A DNA stretch of 64,000 nucleotides from Bradyrhizobium sp. (GTDB taxonomy: Bacteria > Pseudomonadota > Alphaproteobacteria > Rhizobiales > Xanthobacteraceae): assembly GCF_027307225.1 (NCBI RefSeq), contig NZ_DAHUXJ010000149.1, positions 1 through 64,000 on the forward strand. The letters run 5' to 3'. Positions 20,594 to 30,449 of the stretch are shown here, piece by piece. The translations under genes and the position numbers were made by a program. The notes below the pieces were generated by a model. The model ran no database searches and was not told the DNA's origin. It saw only the letters and a program-made list of their open reading frames with translations. Position 1 is the first letter of the stretch; each line of letters opens with the position of its first letter.

Positions 20594-22318
20594 ATGGACG
20601 CCAAGACCGACATCAAGAAGCGACTGCCGAGCCGCCACGTGACCGAGGGGCCGGAGCGGGCGCCGCATCGCTCCTACCTCTACGCCATGGGGCTGACGAC
20701 CGAGCAAATCCATCAGCCGTTCGTCGGCGTCGCCTCCTGCTGGAATGAGGCCGCGCCCTGCAATATCGCGCTGATGCGCCAAGCTCAGGCCGTGAAAAAG
20801 GGTGTCGCGGCAGGCGGCGGCACGCCCCGGGAGTTCTGCACCATTACCGTGACCGACGGTATCGCGATGGGCCATGACGGCATGCGGTCGTCGCTGCCCT
20901 CGCGCGAATGCATCGCCGATTCCGTCGAACTGACCATCCGCGGCCACGCCTATGACGCGCTGGTCGGCCTTGCCGGCTGTGACAAGTCGCTGCCCGGCAT
21001 GATGATGGCGATGCTGCGGCTGAACGTACCGTCGATCTTCATCTATGGCGGCTCGATCCTGCCCGGCAATTTCCGTGGTCAGCAAGTCACCGTGCAGGAC
21101 ATGTTTGAGGCGGTCGGCAAGCACTCGGTGGGTGCGATGTCGGATGCGGACCTCGATGAAATCGAGCGCGTGGCTTGCCCCTCCGCCGGTGCGTGCGGCG
21201 CACAATTCACCGCCAACACCATGGCGACCGTGTCCGAAGCCATCGGCTTGGCGTTGCCGTATTCGGCCGGTGCTCCGGCACCTTACGAAATTCGCGATTC
21301 CTTCTGCATGGCCGCCGGCGAAAAGATCATGGAGCTGATCGCCAAGAACATCCGCCCGCGCGACATCGTGACGCGCAAGGCGCTGGAAAATGCGGCTGCC
21401 GTGGTTGCGGCATCCGGCGGATCGACCAATGCAGCGCTGCACCTGCCGGCAATCGCCCATGAGTGCGGCATCAAATTCGATCTGTTCGACGTTGCCGAGA
21501 TTTTTAAGAAAACGCCATATGTCGCAGATTTGAAGCCAGGTGGCCGTTATGTCGCCAAAGACATGTTCGAGGCTGGCGGCATACCGCTTCTCATGAAGAC
21601 ACTGCTCGACAATGGCTACATGCACGGTGACTGCTTGACGGTCACGGGGCGGACCATTGCCGAGAACCTCCGGAGCGTGAAGTGGAACCCGCACCAGGAC
21701 GTGGTGCGGCCTGCCGACAAGCCGATCACGGTAACTGGCGGTGTGGTCGGCCTGAAGGGTAACCTCGCGCCGGAGGGAGCGATCGTGAAGGTCGCGGGCA
21801 TGACCAACCTGAAATTCTCAGGTCCCGCCCGCTGCTTCGATCGCGAAGAGGATGCCTTTGAGGCGGTCCAGAAGAAGACTTACAAGGAAGGTGAGGTCAT
21901 CGTCATCCGCTATGAGGGGCCCCGCGGTGGCCCCGGGATGCGCGAAATGCTTTCGACGACGGCGGCGCTGACGGGCCAGGGAATGGGAGGCAAGATCGCC
22001 CTCATCACCGACGGCCGGTTTTCAGGCGCCACACGCGGCTTCTGCATCGGCCATGTCGGGCCGGAAGCTGCCGTCGGCGGTCCGATCGCACTGTTGCGGG
22101 ACGGCGACATCATCGAGATCGACGCGATCGTCGGGACTCTTAACGTAAAATTGACCGACGCGGAACTCGCTCAGCGCAAGACAGTATGGAGGCCTCGCGC
22201 GACTAACCATACGTCAGGTGCTTTGTGGAAATACGCCCAGCAGGTCGGGCCGGCAGTGGCTGGCGCTGTCACCCACCCGGGCGGAGCGCACGAGAAGTTG
22301 TGTTATGCGGACATTTGA
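20594..22318 (+). CDS. ilvD: Dihydroxy-acid dehydratase
   Basis: Third common step of valine, isoleucine and pantothenate-precursor synthesis: dehydration of dihydroxy-isovalerate/methylvalerate using an iron-sulfur cluster. At 574 residues it has the usual Bradyrhizobiaceae length. Family cysteines are in [23 protein letters not shown] and [17 protein letters not shown], and the C-terminal [19 protein letters not shown] is typical. The start at 20594 ([16 protein letters not shown]) is chosen over 20564. The last 14 bases overlap the start of the exoR-like gene. Confidence 0.97.
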   Translation: MDAKTDIKKRLPSRHVTEGPERAPHRSYLYAMGLTTEQIHQPFVGVASCWNEAAPCNIALMRQAQAVKKGVAAGGGTPREFCTITVTDGIAMGHDGMRSSLPSRECIADSVELTIRGHAYDALVGLAGCDKSLPGMMMAMLRLNVPSIFIYGGSILPGNFRGQQVTVQDMFEAVGKHSVGAMSDADLDEIERVACPSAGACGAQFTANTMATVSEAIGLALPYSAGAPAPYEIRDSFCMAAGEKIMELIAKNIRPRDIVTRKALENAAAVVAASGGSTNAALHLPAIAHECGIKFDLFDVAEIFKKTPYVADLKPGGRYVAKDMFEAGGIPLLMKTLLDNGYMHGDCLTVTGRTIAENLRSVKWNPHQDVVRPADKPITVTGGVVGLKGNLAPEGAIVKVAGMTNLKFSGPARCFDREEDAFEAVQKKTYKEGEVIVIRYEGPRGGPGMREMLSTTAALTGQGMGGKIALITDGRFSGATRGFCIGHVGPEAAVGGPIALLRDGDIIEIDAIVGTLNVKLTDAELAQRKTVWRPRATNHTSGALWKYAQQVGPAVAGAVTHPGGAHEKLCYADI

Positions 22319-23108
22319 GCGCATCGCATTTGCTCTGATTTTAGGGGCCGCACCGGTGGCCACTCCCGGATTCGCCTTCGATGGCTCTCCAGTGAATCAG
22401 AACTCGACCATTCCAGTGGTTTCGACGCCGTCAGGCGCTGCGGTAACCCTGAAGAAGGGCGCGCCATCCGGCATCGACGGTTCGGCGTCGGCCTATGCTG
22501 CCGAAACGGTCACGCAGTGGAAGCTCGGTCGCATGTACGCCGACGGCAACGGCGTGGCGCAGGACGATCTGCGGGCCTTCGAATATTTTAGCGGAATCGC
22601 CAACACCCATGCCGAAGACAATCCGTCGGCGCCGCAGGCCGCGATTGTCGCCAACGCGTTCGTGGCGCTTGGACGGTATTATCTGAGCGGTATCCCGAAT
22701 TCGAAAATCAAGCCGGACACCGAGCGGGCGCGTGAGATGTTTTCCTACGCCGCGTCCTATTTCGGAAACGCAGACGCGCAATACGATCTCGCCCGGCTCT
22801 ATCTGAAGAGCGCCGGGACCTCCCGCGACGACTTCCGCTACGGCACGCGTTGGCTGTTCCTGGCTGCACAAAAGGGCCAGCATCAGGCCCAGGCGCTGCT
22901 TGGCCAGATGCTGTTCAACGGCGATCAGCTGCCGAAGCAGGCCGCGCGCGGATTGATGTGGCTGATGCTCGCGCGCGATAGCGCGACCCCGGATGAGACC
23001 TGGATCAGGGACAGCTACAACAAGGCGGTTGCCAAGGCATCCGATGACGACCGCACCATGGCGCTGCAAATGGTTGAGCGTTGGGTACGAACCGGCGGCA
23101 GAGACTAG
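22305..23108 (+). CDS. exoR: ExoR-like Sel1/TPR-repeat periplasmic protein
   Basis: A 267-residue protein with a signal peptide ([20 protein letters not shown], likely cleavage after GFA) and several Sel1-type repeats: [43 protein letters not shown] and [11 protein letters not shown]. Length and repeat spacing match ExoR, the periplasmic repressor of the ExoS-ChvI two-component system that controls exopolysaccharide and motility in rhizobia. The start ATG at 22305 lies inside the end of ilvD, suggesting translational coupling. The ORF-track start at 22218 would place 29 extra residues before a clear signal sequence. That it acts on an ExoS-ChvI system here is inference. Confidence 0.72.
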   Translation: MRTFERIAFALILGAAPVATPGFAFDGSPVNQNSTIPVVSTPSGAAVTLKKGAPSGIDGSASAYAAETVTQWKLGRMYADGNGVAQDDLRAFEYFSGIANTHAEDNPSAPQAAIVANAFVALGRYYLSGIPNSKIKPDTERAREMFSYAASYFGNADAQYDLARLYLKSAGTSRDDFRYGTRWLFLAAQKGQHQAQALLGQMLFNGDQLPKQAARGLMWLMLARDSATPDETWIRDSYNKAVAKASDDDRTMALQMVERWVRTGGRD

Positions 23109-23222
23109 TGTGACGAATTTGAAGTTACTGCCCGTTTCGCCGCGGGTTCGTAACAGGAATTTCAAAGTCAGGGCCGCCCTGGAAAACCAATAGTCGCTCG
23201 AGCTCCCTTGATTCCGAAGTTG
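23105..23222. repeat. Degenerate copy of the bulged paired-palindrome element (copy C)
   Basis: Between the convergent ends of exoR and xthA. It reads GACGAATTTGAAGTTACTG, then a matching GTAACAGGAATTTCAAAG arm, then CGAGCTCCCTTGATTCCGAA without its partner arm. Order and spacing match copy B (61001-61167) in the same orientation, but the second hairpin is truncated and the first has mismatches. Confidence 0.7.
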
Positions 23223-23244
23223 ATTGAGGGTGGGCAGGTAGGAC

Positions 23245-24036
23245 CTACGCCGTAGCCAGATCGAGATCGATCCACACCGGCACGTGATCGGAGGGCTTTT
23301 CCCAGGCGCGGACATAGCTGTCGACGCCCACATCCTCCAAGCGATCGCTGGCCTGCGGTGACAGCAGGAGGTGATCGATGCGCAGGCCCTGGTTCTTCTG
23401 CCAGGCGCCGGCCTGATAATCCCAGAACGTATATTGGCCCGGTGCGTCGGTGACAGCGCGCAGCGCGTCCGTCAGTCCAAGGCCCAACAGGGATTGAAAG
23501 CTTTCGCGCGTCTGGGTTCGAAACAGCGCATCGTCCACCCACGCGGCCGGATTGGAGACGTCTTCCGGTTTTGGGATCACGTTAAAGTCGCCTGCGAGGA
23601 CAAGCGGCTCTTCCGCTTTAAGTCGCTGCCTCGAATACTCAAGAAGGCGCGACATCCATTTGAGTTTGTAAGGGTATTTGTCGGTATTGGCCGGATTGCC
23701 GTTGGGCAGATAAAGACAGGCGATCCTGATCACGCCCTGCTTGAGGGTCACCACGCCCTCGACGAAGCGCGCATGCGCGTCTTCATCGTCACCGGCAAGA
23801 CCCGACTTTGTCTCATCGAACGGAAGCTTTGATAACAGCGCGACGCCGTTGAAGGTCTTCTGGCCATGCGTGACCACGTTGTAACCGAGGCTTTCGATCT
23901 CCAGCCGCGGAAACGCATCGTCGGTGCATTTGATTTCCTGAAGGCAAACAATATCAGGCGAGCATTCCTTCAGCCAGCTCATCAGATTCTCGATCCGCTG
24001 ACGGACCGAGTTGACGTTCCAGGTGGCGATGCGCAT
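23245..24036 (-). CDS. xthA: Exodeoxyribonuclease III (AP endonuclease)
   Basis: Cleaves DNA at abasic sites and removes 3' blocking groups in base-excision repair. The 263-residue endonuclease/exonuclease/phosphatase-fold protein shows MRIATWNVNSVRQR, CLQEIKCTDDAFP (metal-binding Glu), VLAGDFNVIPKPEDV (catalytic Asp-Asn), LGLTDALRAV, TFWDYQ and the terminal SDHVPVWIDL histidine. It starts 15 bases after erpA on the same strand, so the two are likely one transcript. The end lies close to the repeat copy C. Confidence 0.95.
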   Translation of the reverse strand: MRIATWNVNSVRQRIENLMSWLKECSPDIVCLQEIKCTDDAFPRLEIESLGYNVVTHGQKTFNGVALLSKLPFDETKSGLAGDDEDAHARFVEGVVTLKQGVIRIACLYLPNGNPANTDKYPYKLKWMSRLLEYSRQRLKAEEPLVLAGDFNVIPKPEDVSNPAAWVDDALFRTQTRESFQSLLGLGLTDALRAVTDAPGQYTFWDYQAGAWQKNQGLRIDHLLLSPQASDRLEDVGVDSYVRAWEKPSDHVPVWIDLDLATA

Positions 24037-24051
24037 CTGAAATCGTCTCTG

Positions 24052-24384
24052 TTAAATCGAGAAGCTGGTGCCGCAGCCGCAGGAGGCGGTCGCGTTGGGA
24101 TTGTTGACTCGGAACGACGCGCCGATCAGGTCATCGACGAAGTCGACCTCGGAGCCCGCCAGAAACGGCACCGAGGCCGGATCGACCAGCACGACCGCAC
24201 TGTCGCGGGCAATGACGAGGTCGTCCTCGGCCTGCGCCCGCTCGACGTCGAATTTGTACTGGAAGCCGGAGCAGCCGCCGCCCTCGACGCTGATCCGCAG
24301 CATGGCGCCGTCGCCCTCTTTCCGGAGGATCTCGCCAATGCGGAGGGCAGCCCGCTCGCTGATGGTGAAGGCTGTGGTCATCAT
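24052..24384 (-). CDS. erpA: Iron-sulfur cluster insertion protein, ErpA/HesB type
   Basis: A 110-residue A-type carrier that delivers Fe-S clusters to apo-proteins. The three conserved cysteines are in GGGCSGFQYKF and SCGCGTSF, and the rest follows the family (ISERAALRIGEIL, VDFVDDLIGASFRVNNPNA). Two ATGs open the frame; GGAG lies five bases before the first. The gene is divergent from dgt and upstream of xthA, an arrangement common in Rhizobiales. Which apo-proteins are served is unknown; IlvD and other Fe-S enzymes are possible clients. Confidence 0.92.
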   Translation of the reverse strand: MMTTAFTISERAALRIGEILRKEGDGAMLRISVEGGGCSGFQYKFDVERAQAEDDLVIARDSAVVLVDPASVPFLAGSEVDFVDDLIGASFRVNNPNATASCGCGTSFSI

Positions 24385-24487
24385 GAAGCTCCGATATGCG
24401 CGTATTTATCTCGTAACTGGCCTATCATAGTTAGGTGCAGGGGCCGCGGGAATCAAACCCGCCGGCCCGTTAATGACAGGATATCCC

Positions 24488-25699
24488 GTGTCGGTTGGAA
24501 TGGCTGCCCCTCGCTCGGTCTATGCCTGCGACCCCGATCGCAGCCGGGGCCGGCAGTTCGTGGAGCCGCCGAGTCGGACCCGCAGTCCGTTCCGGCGCGA
24601 TTGCGACCGCGTGATTCATTCTACCGCCTTCCGGCGTCTGAAGCATAAAACCCAGGTCTTCGTGTTCCATGAAGGCGATCATTACCGCACCCGCCTTACG
24701 CACAGTCTGGAAGTGGCCCAGATCGCCCGTGCGCTGGCTCGTCAACTGGGGCTCGATGAAGATCTGACAGAAGCGCTGGCGCTCGCGCATGACCTCGGCC
24801 ATCCGCCGTTCGGTCACGCTGGCGAGCGGGCGCTCGATGCCTGCCTGCACGCCCATGGCGGGTTTGATCACAACGCGCAGACCTTGCGGGTGGTCACTGC
24901 GCTCGAGCACCGCTATCCCGAATTCGACGGGCTCAATCTGACCTGGGAGTCGCTTGAGGGTATAGTCAAGCACAACGGTCCCTTGACGGCGCGCGATGGC
25001 GTGCCGGTCGGCCGCTATCGCGCGCCCGGTGTTCCCGTCGGGATTTCGCAATTTGTGGCGGCCTACGATCTCGAACTGTGGAGCTTTGCCTCGCTCGAGG
25101 CACAGGTCGCCGCGATCGCCGATGACATCGCCTATGACGCCCATGACATCGATGACGGTTTGCGCGCCGGCCTTTTTAAGATCGATGATCTCAAGGCTAT
25201 TCCGCTGATGGCGGTCATCATTGCGGAAATCGAAGCCCATTACCCTGGTCTCGACGAAAGCCGCCGCGGCGCTGAACTCGTGCGCGAGTTGATTTCGCGC
25301 TTGATCGGCGGCGTCGTTTTGGAAACCCGTCGCCGGCTCGAGCAGAGGCAGCCGGCATCAGTCGATGACGTCCGCCACCAGAACGAGGCGCTGATTGCGT
25401 TTCCCGACGATACGGCGCAAGCCGAAGCCGCGATCAAGGCGTTCCTGAAGATCAGGATGTACCGGCACCAGCGGGTGATGCGGGTGATGCAGGACGCCGA
25501 ACAACTCCTCTTCGACCTTTTTGCGCGCTATCAGAGCGATCCGGCCGCCCTGCCGGCCGAATGGCTGCCTGCGGAGAGTCAGCCGGAAACGGAGGCCGAA
25601 CGCGCACGGCGGATCGGCAATTTTATCGCGGGAATGACCGACCGATTCGCGCTGACCGAACATCGGCGGCTTTTTGACTCGACCCCGGATTTACGTTAG
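24488..25699 (+). CDS. dgt: Deoxyguanosinetriphosphate triphosphohydrolase-like protein (HD domain)
   Basis: Hydrolyses dGTP or other dNTPs to nucleoside and triphosphate, shaping the dNTP pool. The HD motifs are [17 protein letters not shown] (first His) and [17 protein letters not shown] (His-Asp), with [14 protein letters not shown] holding the last Asp. I start at GTG 24488, giving 403 residues beginning MSVGMAAPR, because AGGA lies seven bases upstream and relatives start this way. The ATG at 24473 has no ribosome-binding sequence. The gene ends eight bases before argS. Confidence 0.93.
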   Translation: MSVGMAAPRSVYACDPDRSRGRQFVEPPSRTRSPFRRDCDRVIHSTAFRRLKHKTQVFVFHEGDHYRTRLTHSLEVAQIARALARQLGLDEDLTEALALAHDLGHPPFGHAGERALDACLHAHGGFDHNAQTLRVVTALEHRYPEFDGLNLTWESLEGIVKHNGPLTARDGVPVGRYRAPGVPVGISQFVAAYDLELWSFASLEAQVAAIADDIAYDAHDIDDGLRAGLFKIDDLKAIPLMAVIIAEIEAHYPGLDESRRGAELVRELISRLIGGVVLETRRRLEQRQPASVDDVRHQNEALIAFPDDTAQAEAAIKAFLKIRMYRHQRVMRVMQDAEQLLFDLFARYQSDPAALPAEWLPAESQPETEAERARRIGNFIAGMTDRFALTEHRRLFDSTPDLR

Positions 25700-25707
25700 G
25701 CGGCGGC

Positions 25708-27489
25708 ATGGCCGATACACCTCAGACACAACATCTTTTCGCCCAGGTGCTGGCGCGCGTGCAAGCCGTCTGCGCTGCGGAACTAGGGCTGGGCGCGGAC
25801 CTGTCGCGCGTGGTGGTCGAGCCGCCGAAAGACCCGACCCACGGCGACGTGGCGACCAATGCCGCCATGGTGCTTGCCAAGGAGGCGAAGGCCAAGCCGC
25901 GCGACCTCGCCGAAAGGATCGCAGGGCGACTGCGCGCCGAGGAAATTGTCGCGTCGGTCGATGTCGCCGGTCCCGGCTTCATCAATCTCACTTTGAAGCC
26001 AGCAGTCTGGACCGACACGCTGTGCGTTATCATGCGGGCGGGTCGCGCTTACGGGAAAAGCGCCGTCGGTGCAGCGGAGAAGGTCAACGTCGAATACGTT
26101 TCGGCCAACCCGACCGGGCCGATGCACGTCGGGCATTGCCGCGGCGCCGTGTTTGGCGACGCGCTCGCCAGCCTGCTCGAACTCGCCGGCTCTGACGTCA
26201 CGCGCGAATATTACATCAACGATGCCGGCGCCCAGGTCGACGTGCTCGCGCGTTCGGCCTTCTTGCGCTACCGCGAGGCGCTTGGCGAAGACATCGGCGG
26301 GATTCCCGAAGGGCTTTATCCCGGCGACTATCTGAAGCCGGTCGGGCAGGCGTTGGCCGCCGAACACGGCAAGTCGCTTCTCGCCAAACCCGAGAGCGAA
26401 TGGCTGCCGCTCGTGCGCGCCAAAGCGATCGACATGATGATTGAGGCGATCAAAGACGATCTGGCCGCACTCAACATCAGGCATGACGTGTTTTTCTCGG
26501 AGCGCTCGCTGAATGCAGGCGGCCACAGCCGCGTCGCCGCGACGATCGATTTTCTGCGCGCCAAAGGCGACGTCTACGAAGGCCGGCTGCCGCCGCCGAA
26601 GGGCGCGCCTGTCGACGACTACGAAGACCGCCAGCAGACACTGTTTCGCGCGACCGCCTTTGGCGACGACGTCGATCGGCCGCTGCTCAAGTCCGACGGC
26701 AGCTACACGTATTTCGCTTCCGACATCGCCTATCACAAGGACAAGTTCGACCGCGGATTCCACAATCTGGTCGACGTCTGGGGCGCCGATCACGGCGGCT
26801 ACATCAAGCGCGTCGAGGCGGCGATCAAGGCGGTGACCGGCGGCAAGGCCGCGCTCGATGTGAAGATCGTTCAGCTTGTCCGGCTGCTGCGCAACGGCGA
26901 GCCGGTGAAGATGTCCAAGCGATCAGGCGATTTCGTCACCTTGCGCGAGGTTGTCGATGAGGTCGGCAAGGATGCCGTCCGCTTCATGATGCTGTACCGC
27001 AAGAACGATGCGGTGCTTGATTTCGACCTGGCGAAAGTCATCGAGCAGTCGCGCGATAATCCGGTGTTTTACGTGCAGTACGGCCATGCCCGCGGGCATT
27101 CGATCTTCCGCACGGCGCGGGAGGAGGTCTTGCCTGACCTTCCGGCGGAGGAGAGCGCGCGGCTGGCCTACCTTGCTGCCGCTCCGGTCGAGCGGCTCGT
27201 GGATCCGGCGGAACTGAGCCTGCTCAGGAAGCTCGCCGTCTACCCCCGCGCGGTGGAAGCGGCGGCATCGGCGCATGAACCGCACCGAATCGCTTTTTAT
27301 CTGTATGATCTCGCCAGTGAATTCCACGCCTTATGGACCAAGGGGCGCGATTTGCCCTATTTACGCTTTATTAACAATAATGATGCCGAGATGACGACGG
27401 CCCGGCTGGCGATGGTGCAGGGCGTTGTCACGGTGTTGGCGTCGGGCCTCGCGGTCCTTGGGGTCGGCGCGCCAAACGAGATGCGCTGA
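25708..27489 (+). CDS. argS: Arginyl-tRNA synthetase
   Basis: Class I aminoacyl-tRNA synthetase charging tRNA-Arg. The 593-residue protein has the N-terminal additional domain, the HIGH-type motif [15 protein letters not shown], a [12 protein letters not shown] motif, and a C-terminal anticodon-binding DALR domain ([14 protein letters not shown]). The start lies eight bases after the dgt stop with AGG upstream. The following SPOR-domain gene starts about 105 bases downstream. Complete, no missing motif. Confidence 0.97.
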   Translation: MADTPQTQHLFAQVLARVQAVCAAELGLGADLSRVVVEPPKDPTHGDVATNAAMVLAKEAKAKPRDLAERIAGRLRAEEIVASVDVAGPGFINLTLKPAVWTDTLCVIMRAGRAYGKSAVGAAEKVNVEYVSANPTGPMHVGHCRGAVFGDALASLLELAGSDVTREYYINDAGAQVDVLARSAFLRYREALGEDIGGIPEGLYPGDYLKPVGQALAAEHGKSLLAKPESEWLPLVRAKAIDMMIEAIKDDLAALNIRHDVFFSERSLNAGGHSRVAATIDFLRAKGDVYEGRLPPPKGAPVDDYEDRQQTLFRATAFGDDVDRPLLKSDGSYTYFASDIAYHKDKFDRGFHNLVDVWGADHGGYIKRVEAAIKAVTGGKAALDVKIVQLVRLLRNGEPVKMSKRSGDFVTLREVVDEVGKDAVRFMMLYRKNDAVLDFDLAKVIEQSRDNPVFYVQYGHARGHSIFRTAREEVLPDLPAEESARLAYLAAAPVERLVDPAELSLLRKLAVYPRAVEAAASAHEPHRIAFYLYDLASEFHALWTKGRDLPYLRFINNNDAEMTTARLAMVQGVVTVLASGLAVLGVGAPNEMR

Positions 27490-27594
27490 TTGACGTGCCA
27501 CCACCCGGGGGAAATTTTTGGGTGGATTCCGGCAGAAGCCGGTTCGTTTCTGAAGGCGGGTTGGCGACTTTCCCCGAGGGGACGCATCACGACG

Positions 27595-29169
27595 ATGGCT
27601 GATCGATATCAGAACAGAGCTTATCCGGCCGGTGACGGCTATGATCGCGGCGCGGGCTCGCGTGGACCCGGCAATGCGGAAAGCGATCCGCTGGCCGAGC
27701 TTGCGCGCTTGATCGGCCAGACCGATCCATTCGGCACCAGGCCCATGAGCCGGGCCAACTTGCCGACGCAGCCGCCGGCGCGACCGTCCGAGCCGGGGCC
27801 CGCCGAGGGCGATTATCAAGACGGCGATCCGGACGGTTATCAGGACAGCTACTACGAGGCCTCGGAGCCGGAGGAGGTACCGCCTCCTGCGCCGCCATCC
27901 TGGATGCAGCGAGCCGCTACGAGACAAGAGGCACCGCCGGCTCCGCGAGAGGATGACTATCCAAACGCGGTACATCCGCTGCACCGTTACGCGGCCGCAC
28001 ATCCTCCTGCCGAGCCGGACTATGACCACGCGCAATACGATCATGGGCAATACGATCATGGGCAGTATGATCACGGAAAGTCCTTTGCCGAGCCCAGTCA
28101 TGAGGCGGATCCGTCGCGCTACGATGAAGCGCTCTACGGCAGCTTCGATTCCGGCACGCAGCACGCCCAGCACGATCAGGGCTATGGCGACGATGGTTAC
28201 GGCTACGAAGACGACCAGCAATTCGAGGACCAGCCAGAACCAAAACGGCGCGGCGACATGATCAAGGTCGCAGCTGTGCTGGCCTTGGCTGTGTTCGGCG
28301 TTGGTGGCGCCTTTGCTTATCGCACCTACACCGGCAGGGTCCGCAGTGGCGAGCCGCCGATCATCCGGGCTGACACCGGTCCGACCAAGATCATTCCTGC
28401 GCAGGCCGATGCGACGGCAAAGGTACCGGATCGAATGGCCATCAGCGATGGCACCGAGAAGATCGTCTCGCGCGAGGAAACGCCGATGGATCCCGGCAGC
28501 GCGAGACAGCCAGGACCCCGCGTCGTATTTCCGCCGCTCACTCAGAACGGAAACGCGCCACTGCCGGCGACAATTACACCGGGTGGGCCGGCCCCGGCCG
28601 CCGGTTCTCCGAACGGGACCTTCACGAACAACGAACCACACCAGGTTCGGACCGTCACGGTTCGTCAAGATGCGGCGAACTCCGGAACGCCGCCGGCTGC
28701 CGCGCCTCCTGCGGCAGCCCCGGCCAGGCCTTCATCGCGCACAGCAGCGGCGAGCCCCATCAGACCGTCCGCCGGCAACCCCAATGCCGCTAACGCGAAC
28801 GGCCCGTTGTCGCTGGCGCCACAGGGTGAGGCTTCAGCGGCGCCGGAGCCGCCGGTTCGGATGGCTGCGACCAATCCCACCCAGATGGTGCCCAGCGCTC
28901 CCAGTCCGGCCGCCGCTGGTGGCGGCTACCTCGTGCAGGTCTCGTCGCAATCCAGCGAAGCCGAAGCTCAGGCATCCTACAAAATGCTCCAGAGCAAATA
29001 TCCGTCGGTGCTCCGATCGCATGCGCCAGTGATCAGGCGCGCCGAGCTTAGCGGCGACAAGGTCGTGTATCGGGCCATGGTCGGCCCGTTCGGGTCGTCT
29101 GCGGAGGCATCGCAGTTCTGCGGTAGCTTGAAATCCGCCGGCGGCCAGTGCCTCATCCACCGGAACTAG
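27595..29169 (+). CDS. SPOR-domain membrane protein
   Basis: A 524-residue protein. The first 220 residues are cytoplasmic, acidic and low complexity, with a tandem QYDHG repeat. One membrane helix follows (MIKVAAVLALAVFGVGGAFAY, about 222-243), then a long Pro/Ala-rich periplasmic linker, and a C-terminal SPOR domain from about residue 440 (GGGYLVQVSSQSSEAEAQAS, GPFGSSAEASQFCGSL). SPOR domains bind denuded septal glycan, so this is probably an FtsN/DedD-like division-site protein. The position between argS and nagZ is standard for Rhizobiales. The stop codon lies in a direct repeat next to element copy A. Confidence 0.85.
   Translation: MADRYQNRAYPAGDGYDRGAGSRGPGNAESDPLAELARLIGQTDPFGTRPMSRANLPTQPPARPSEPGPAEGDYQDGDPDGYQDSYYEASEPEEVPPPAPPSWMQRAATRQEAPPAPREDDYPNAVHPLHRYAAAHPPAEPDYDHAQYDHGQYDHGQYDHGKSFAEPSHEADPSRYDEALYGSFDSGTQHAQHDQGYGDDGYGYEDDQQFEDQPEPKRRGDMIKVAAVLALAVFGVGGAFAYRTYTGRVRSGEPPIIRADTGPTKIIPAQADATAKVPDRMAISDGTEKIVSREETPMDPGSARQPGPRVVFPPLTQNGNAPLPATITPGGPAPAAGSPNGTFTNNEPHQVRTVTVRQDAANSGTPPAAAPPAAAPARPSSRTAAASPIRPSAGNPNAANANGPLSLAPQGEASAAPEPPVRMAATNPTQMVPSAPSPAAAGGGYLVQVSSQSSEAEAQASYKMLQSKYPSVLRSHAPVIRRAELSGDKVVYRAMVGPFGSSAEASQFCGSLKSAGGQCLIHRN
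28033..28077 (+). repeat. In-frame 15-base tandem repeat encoding QYDHG, three copies
   Basis: Two identical units CAATACGATCATGGG followed by a third with three synonymous changes, preceded by a partial unit. It encodes QYDHGQYDHGQYDHG in the cytoplasmic part of the SPOR protein. Exact identity of two units suggests recent slippage. Confidence 0.9.
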
Positions 29170-29364
29170 TGGTCCACCGGAACTAGAGCTCCGATTCCGA
29201 AGTTCACAAGCTATTGCGGCCTTTCCGATGCGAACTTCGGAATCAAAGGAGCTCAAGCAACTTATTGATTTGAGTAGCGGCTTTGAATTTGAAGTTCCTA
29301 TAACGAACTCACGGCGAAACTGATAGGAACTTCAAATTCGCCGCACGTGGTCCACACGAACTAG
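29169..29364. repeat. Paired bulged-palindrome element (copy A) with flanking 18-base direct repeats
   Basis: Hairpin A1 at 29186-29254 has arms GAGCTCC-GATTCCGAAGTTC and its complement, with an extra AAA on the right arm. Hairpin A2 at 29277-29344 has arms GCGGC-TTT-GAATTTGAAG on the left and the complement without the triplet on the right. The two bulges face each other's opposite arms, so the hairpins are inverted relative to each other. The unit is bounded by GTGGTCCACCGGAACTAG (29169-29186) and GTGGTCCACACGAACTAG (29347-29364). It fills most of the gap between the SPOR gene and nagZ. Confidence 0.88.
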
Positions 29365-29422
29365 CGGCGACCGCCCCCGACCGGGTGTTGACCCTCGGAG
29401 GGCCGAGGGCTAATCGGCCTCG

Positions 29423-30442
29423 ATGAAACGACGCGCCTTCATCACCGGCATCGCCGGACCAGAATTGAGCGCCGACGAGCGCACGTTCATCCAGGCGACG
29501 CGGCCCTGGGGTTTCATTCTGTTCAAACGGAACATCGAAACCCCTGAGCAAGTTGGCGGGTTGGTTGCCGAACTGAAGAAATGCGCTGGCCGCAGCGATG
29601 CCCCAGTTCTCATCGATCAGGAAGGGGGCCGGGTGCAGCGCCTCGGACCGCCGCATTGGCCCGTCTATCCGCCGGGAGCGTTATTCAGCGCGCTTTACGA
29701 TGTCGACCCTGCGATCGGGCTCAGAGCGGCGCGGCTGAGCGCACGCCTCATTGCCGCCGACCTGTCCGAACTCGGCATCAGTGTCGACTGTTTGCCGTTG
29801 GCGGACGTGCCTGTTGCAGGCGCCAACGCCGTCATCGGCAATCGCGCGTACGGAACCGAGCCGCCCAAGGTGGCTGCGATCGCACGCGCGGTCACGGAAG
29901 GGCTCGCTGAAGGTGGAATTTTACCGGTTTTGAAGCACATTCCCGGTCATGGCCGGGCCACGGCTGATAGCCATTTGCGGCTTCCCACGGTGGATACGCC
30001 CAGACAAGAGCTCGAAAAGACCGATTTTGCGGCCTTCCAGCCTCTGTCGGACCTGCCGATGGCGATGACCGCACATGTTGTGTTTAGCGCGCTCGACCCG
30101 GTCCACCCGACGACAACTTCTGCGACAATCATCAGCCAAGTGATTCGCGGCGCGATCGGGTTCCAGGGTTTGTTGATGAGTGATGACGTTTCGATGGATG
30201 CGCTCTCCGGATCGATCGGGGAGCGAACGAAAGCCATTTTTGCTGCCGGCTGCGACGTCGTGCTCCACTGCAACGGTGACCTCGAGGAAATGCGCGAGGT
30301 CGCCGCCTGGACGCCGGAATTGTCAGGGAAAGCACTCCAGCGCGCCGAGCAGGCTCTGGCGTCGCGTGGCAACGCGCAGCCGCTCGACCGGGGCGCAGCC
30401 CGGGCCGAGCTTGAAGCGATTATGAACAGCGCGGGGACTTGA
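29423..30442 (+). CDS. nagZ: Beta-N-acetylhexosaminidase NagZ
   Basis: Cytoplasmic glycoside hydrolase family 3 enzyme that removes N-acetylglucosamine from anhydro-muropeptides in peptidoglycan recycling. The 339-residue protein has VLIDQEGGRVQRLGPPHWP, the nucleotide-independent GH3 loop KHIPGHGRATADSHLRLP with the catalytic His-Asp pair, and GLLMSDDVSMDAL with the nucleophile Asp. It is followed seven bases later by scpA, and it pairs functionally with the lytic transglycosylase and NlpD genes elsewhere in the window. The ATG at 29423 has GAGGG about 15 bases upstream. Confidence 0.95.
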   Translation: MKRRAFITGIAGPELSADERTFIQATRPWGFILFKRNIETPEQVGGLVAELKKCAGRSDAPVLIDQEGGRVQRLGPPHWPVYPPGALFSALYDVDPAIGLRAARLSARLIAADLSELGISVDCLPLADVPVAGANAVIGNRAYGTEPPKVAAIARAVTEGLAEGGILPVLKHIPGHGRATADSHLRLPTVDTPRQELEKTDFAAFQPLSDLPMAMTAHVVFSALDPVHPTTTSATIISQVIRGAIGFQGLLMSDDVSMDALSGSIGERTKAIFAAGCDVVLHCNGDLEEMREVAAWTPELSGKALQRAEQALASRGNAQPLDRGAARAELEAIMNSAGT

Positions 30443-30449
30443 GGAGCAC

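Noticed and set aside
20390-21694. 434-codon minus-strand frame opposite ilvD
   Set aside because: Antisense shadow of a certain gene, with no domain pattern.
29186-29344. Palindromes of copy A as an ordinary intrinsic terminator of the SPOR gene
   Set aside because: No T-run follows either stem, and near-identical units occur in promoter-side and convergent positions elsewhere, so terminator function does not explain the family.
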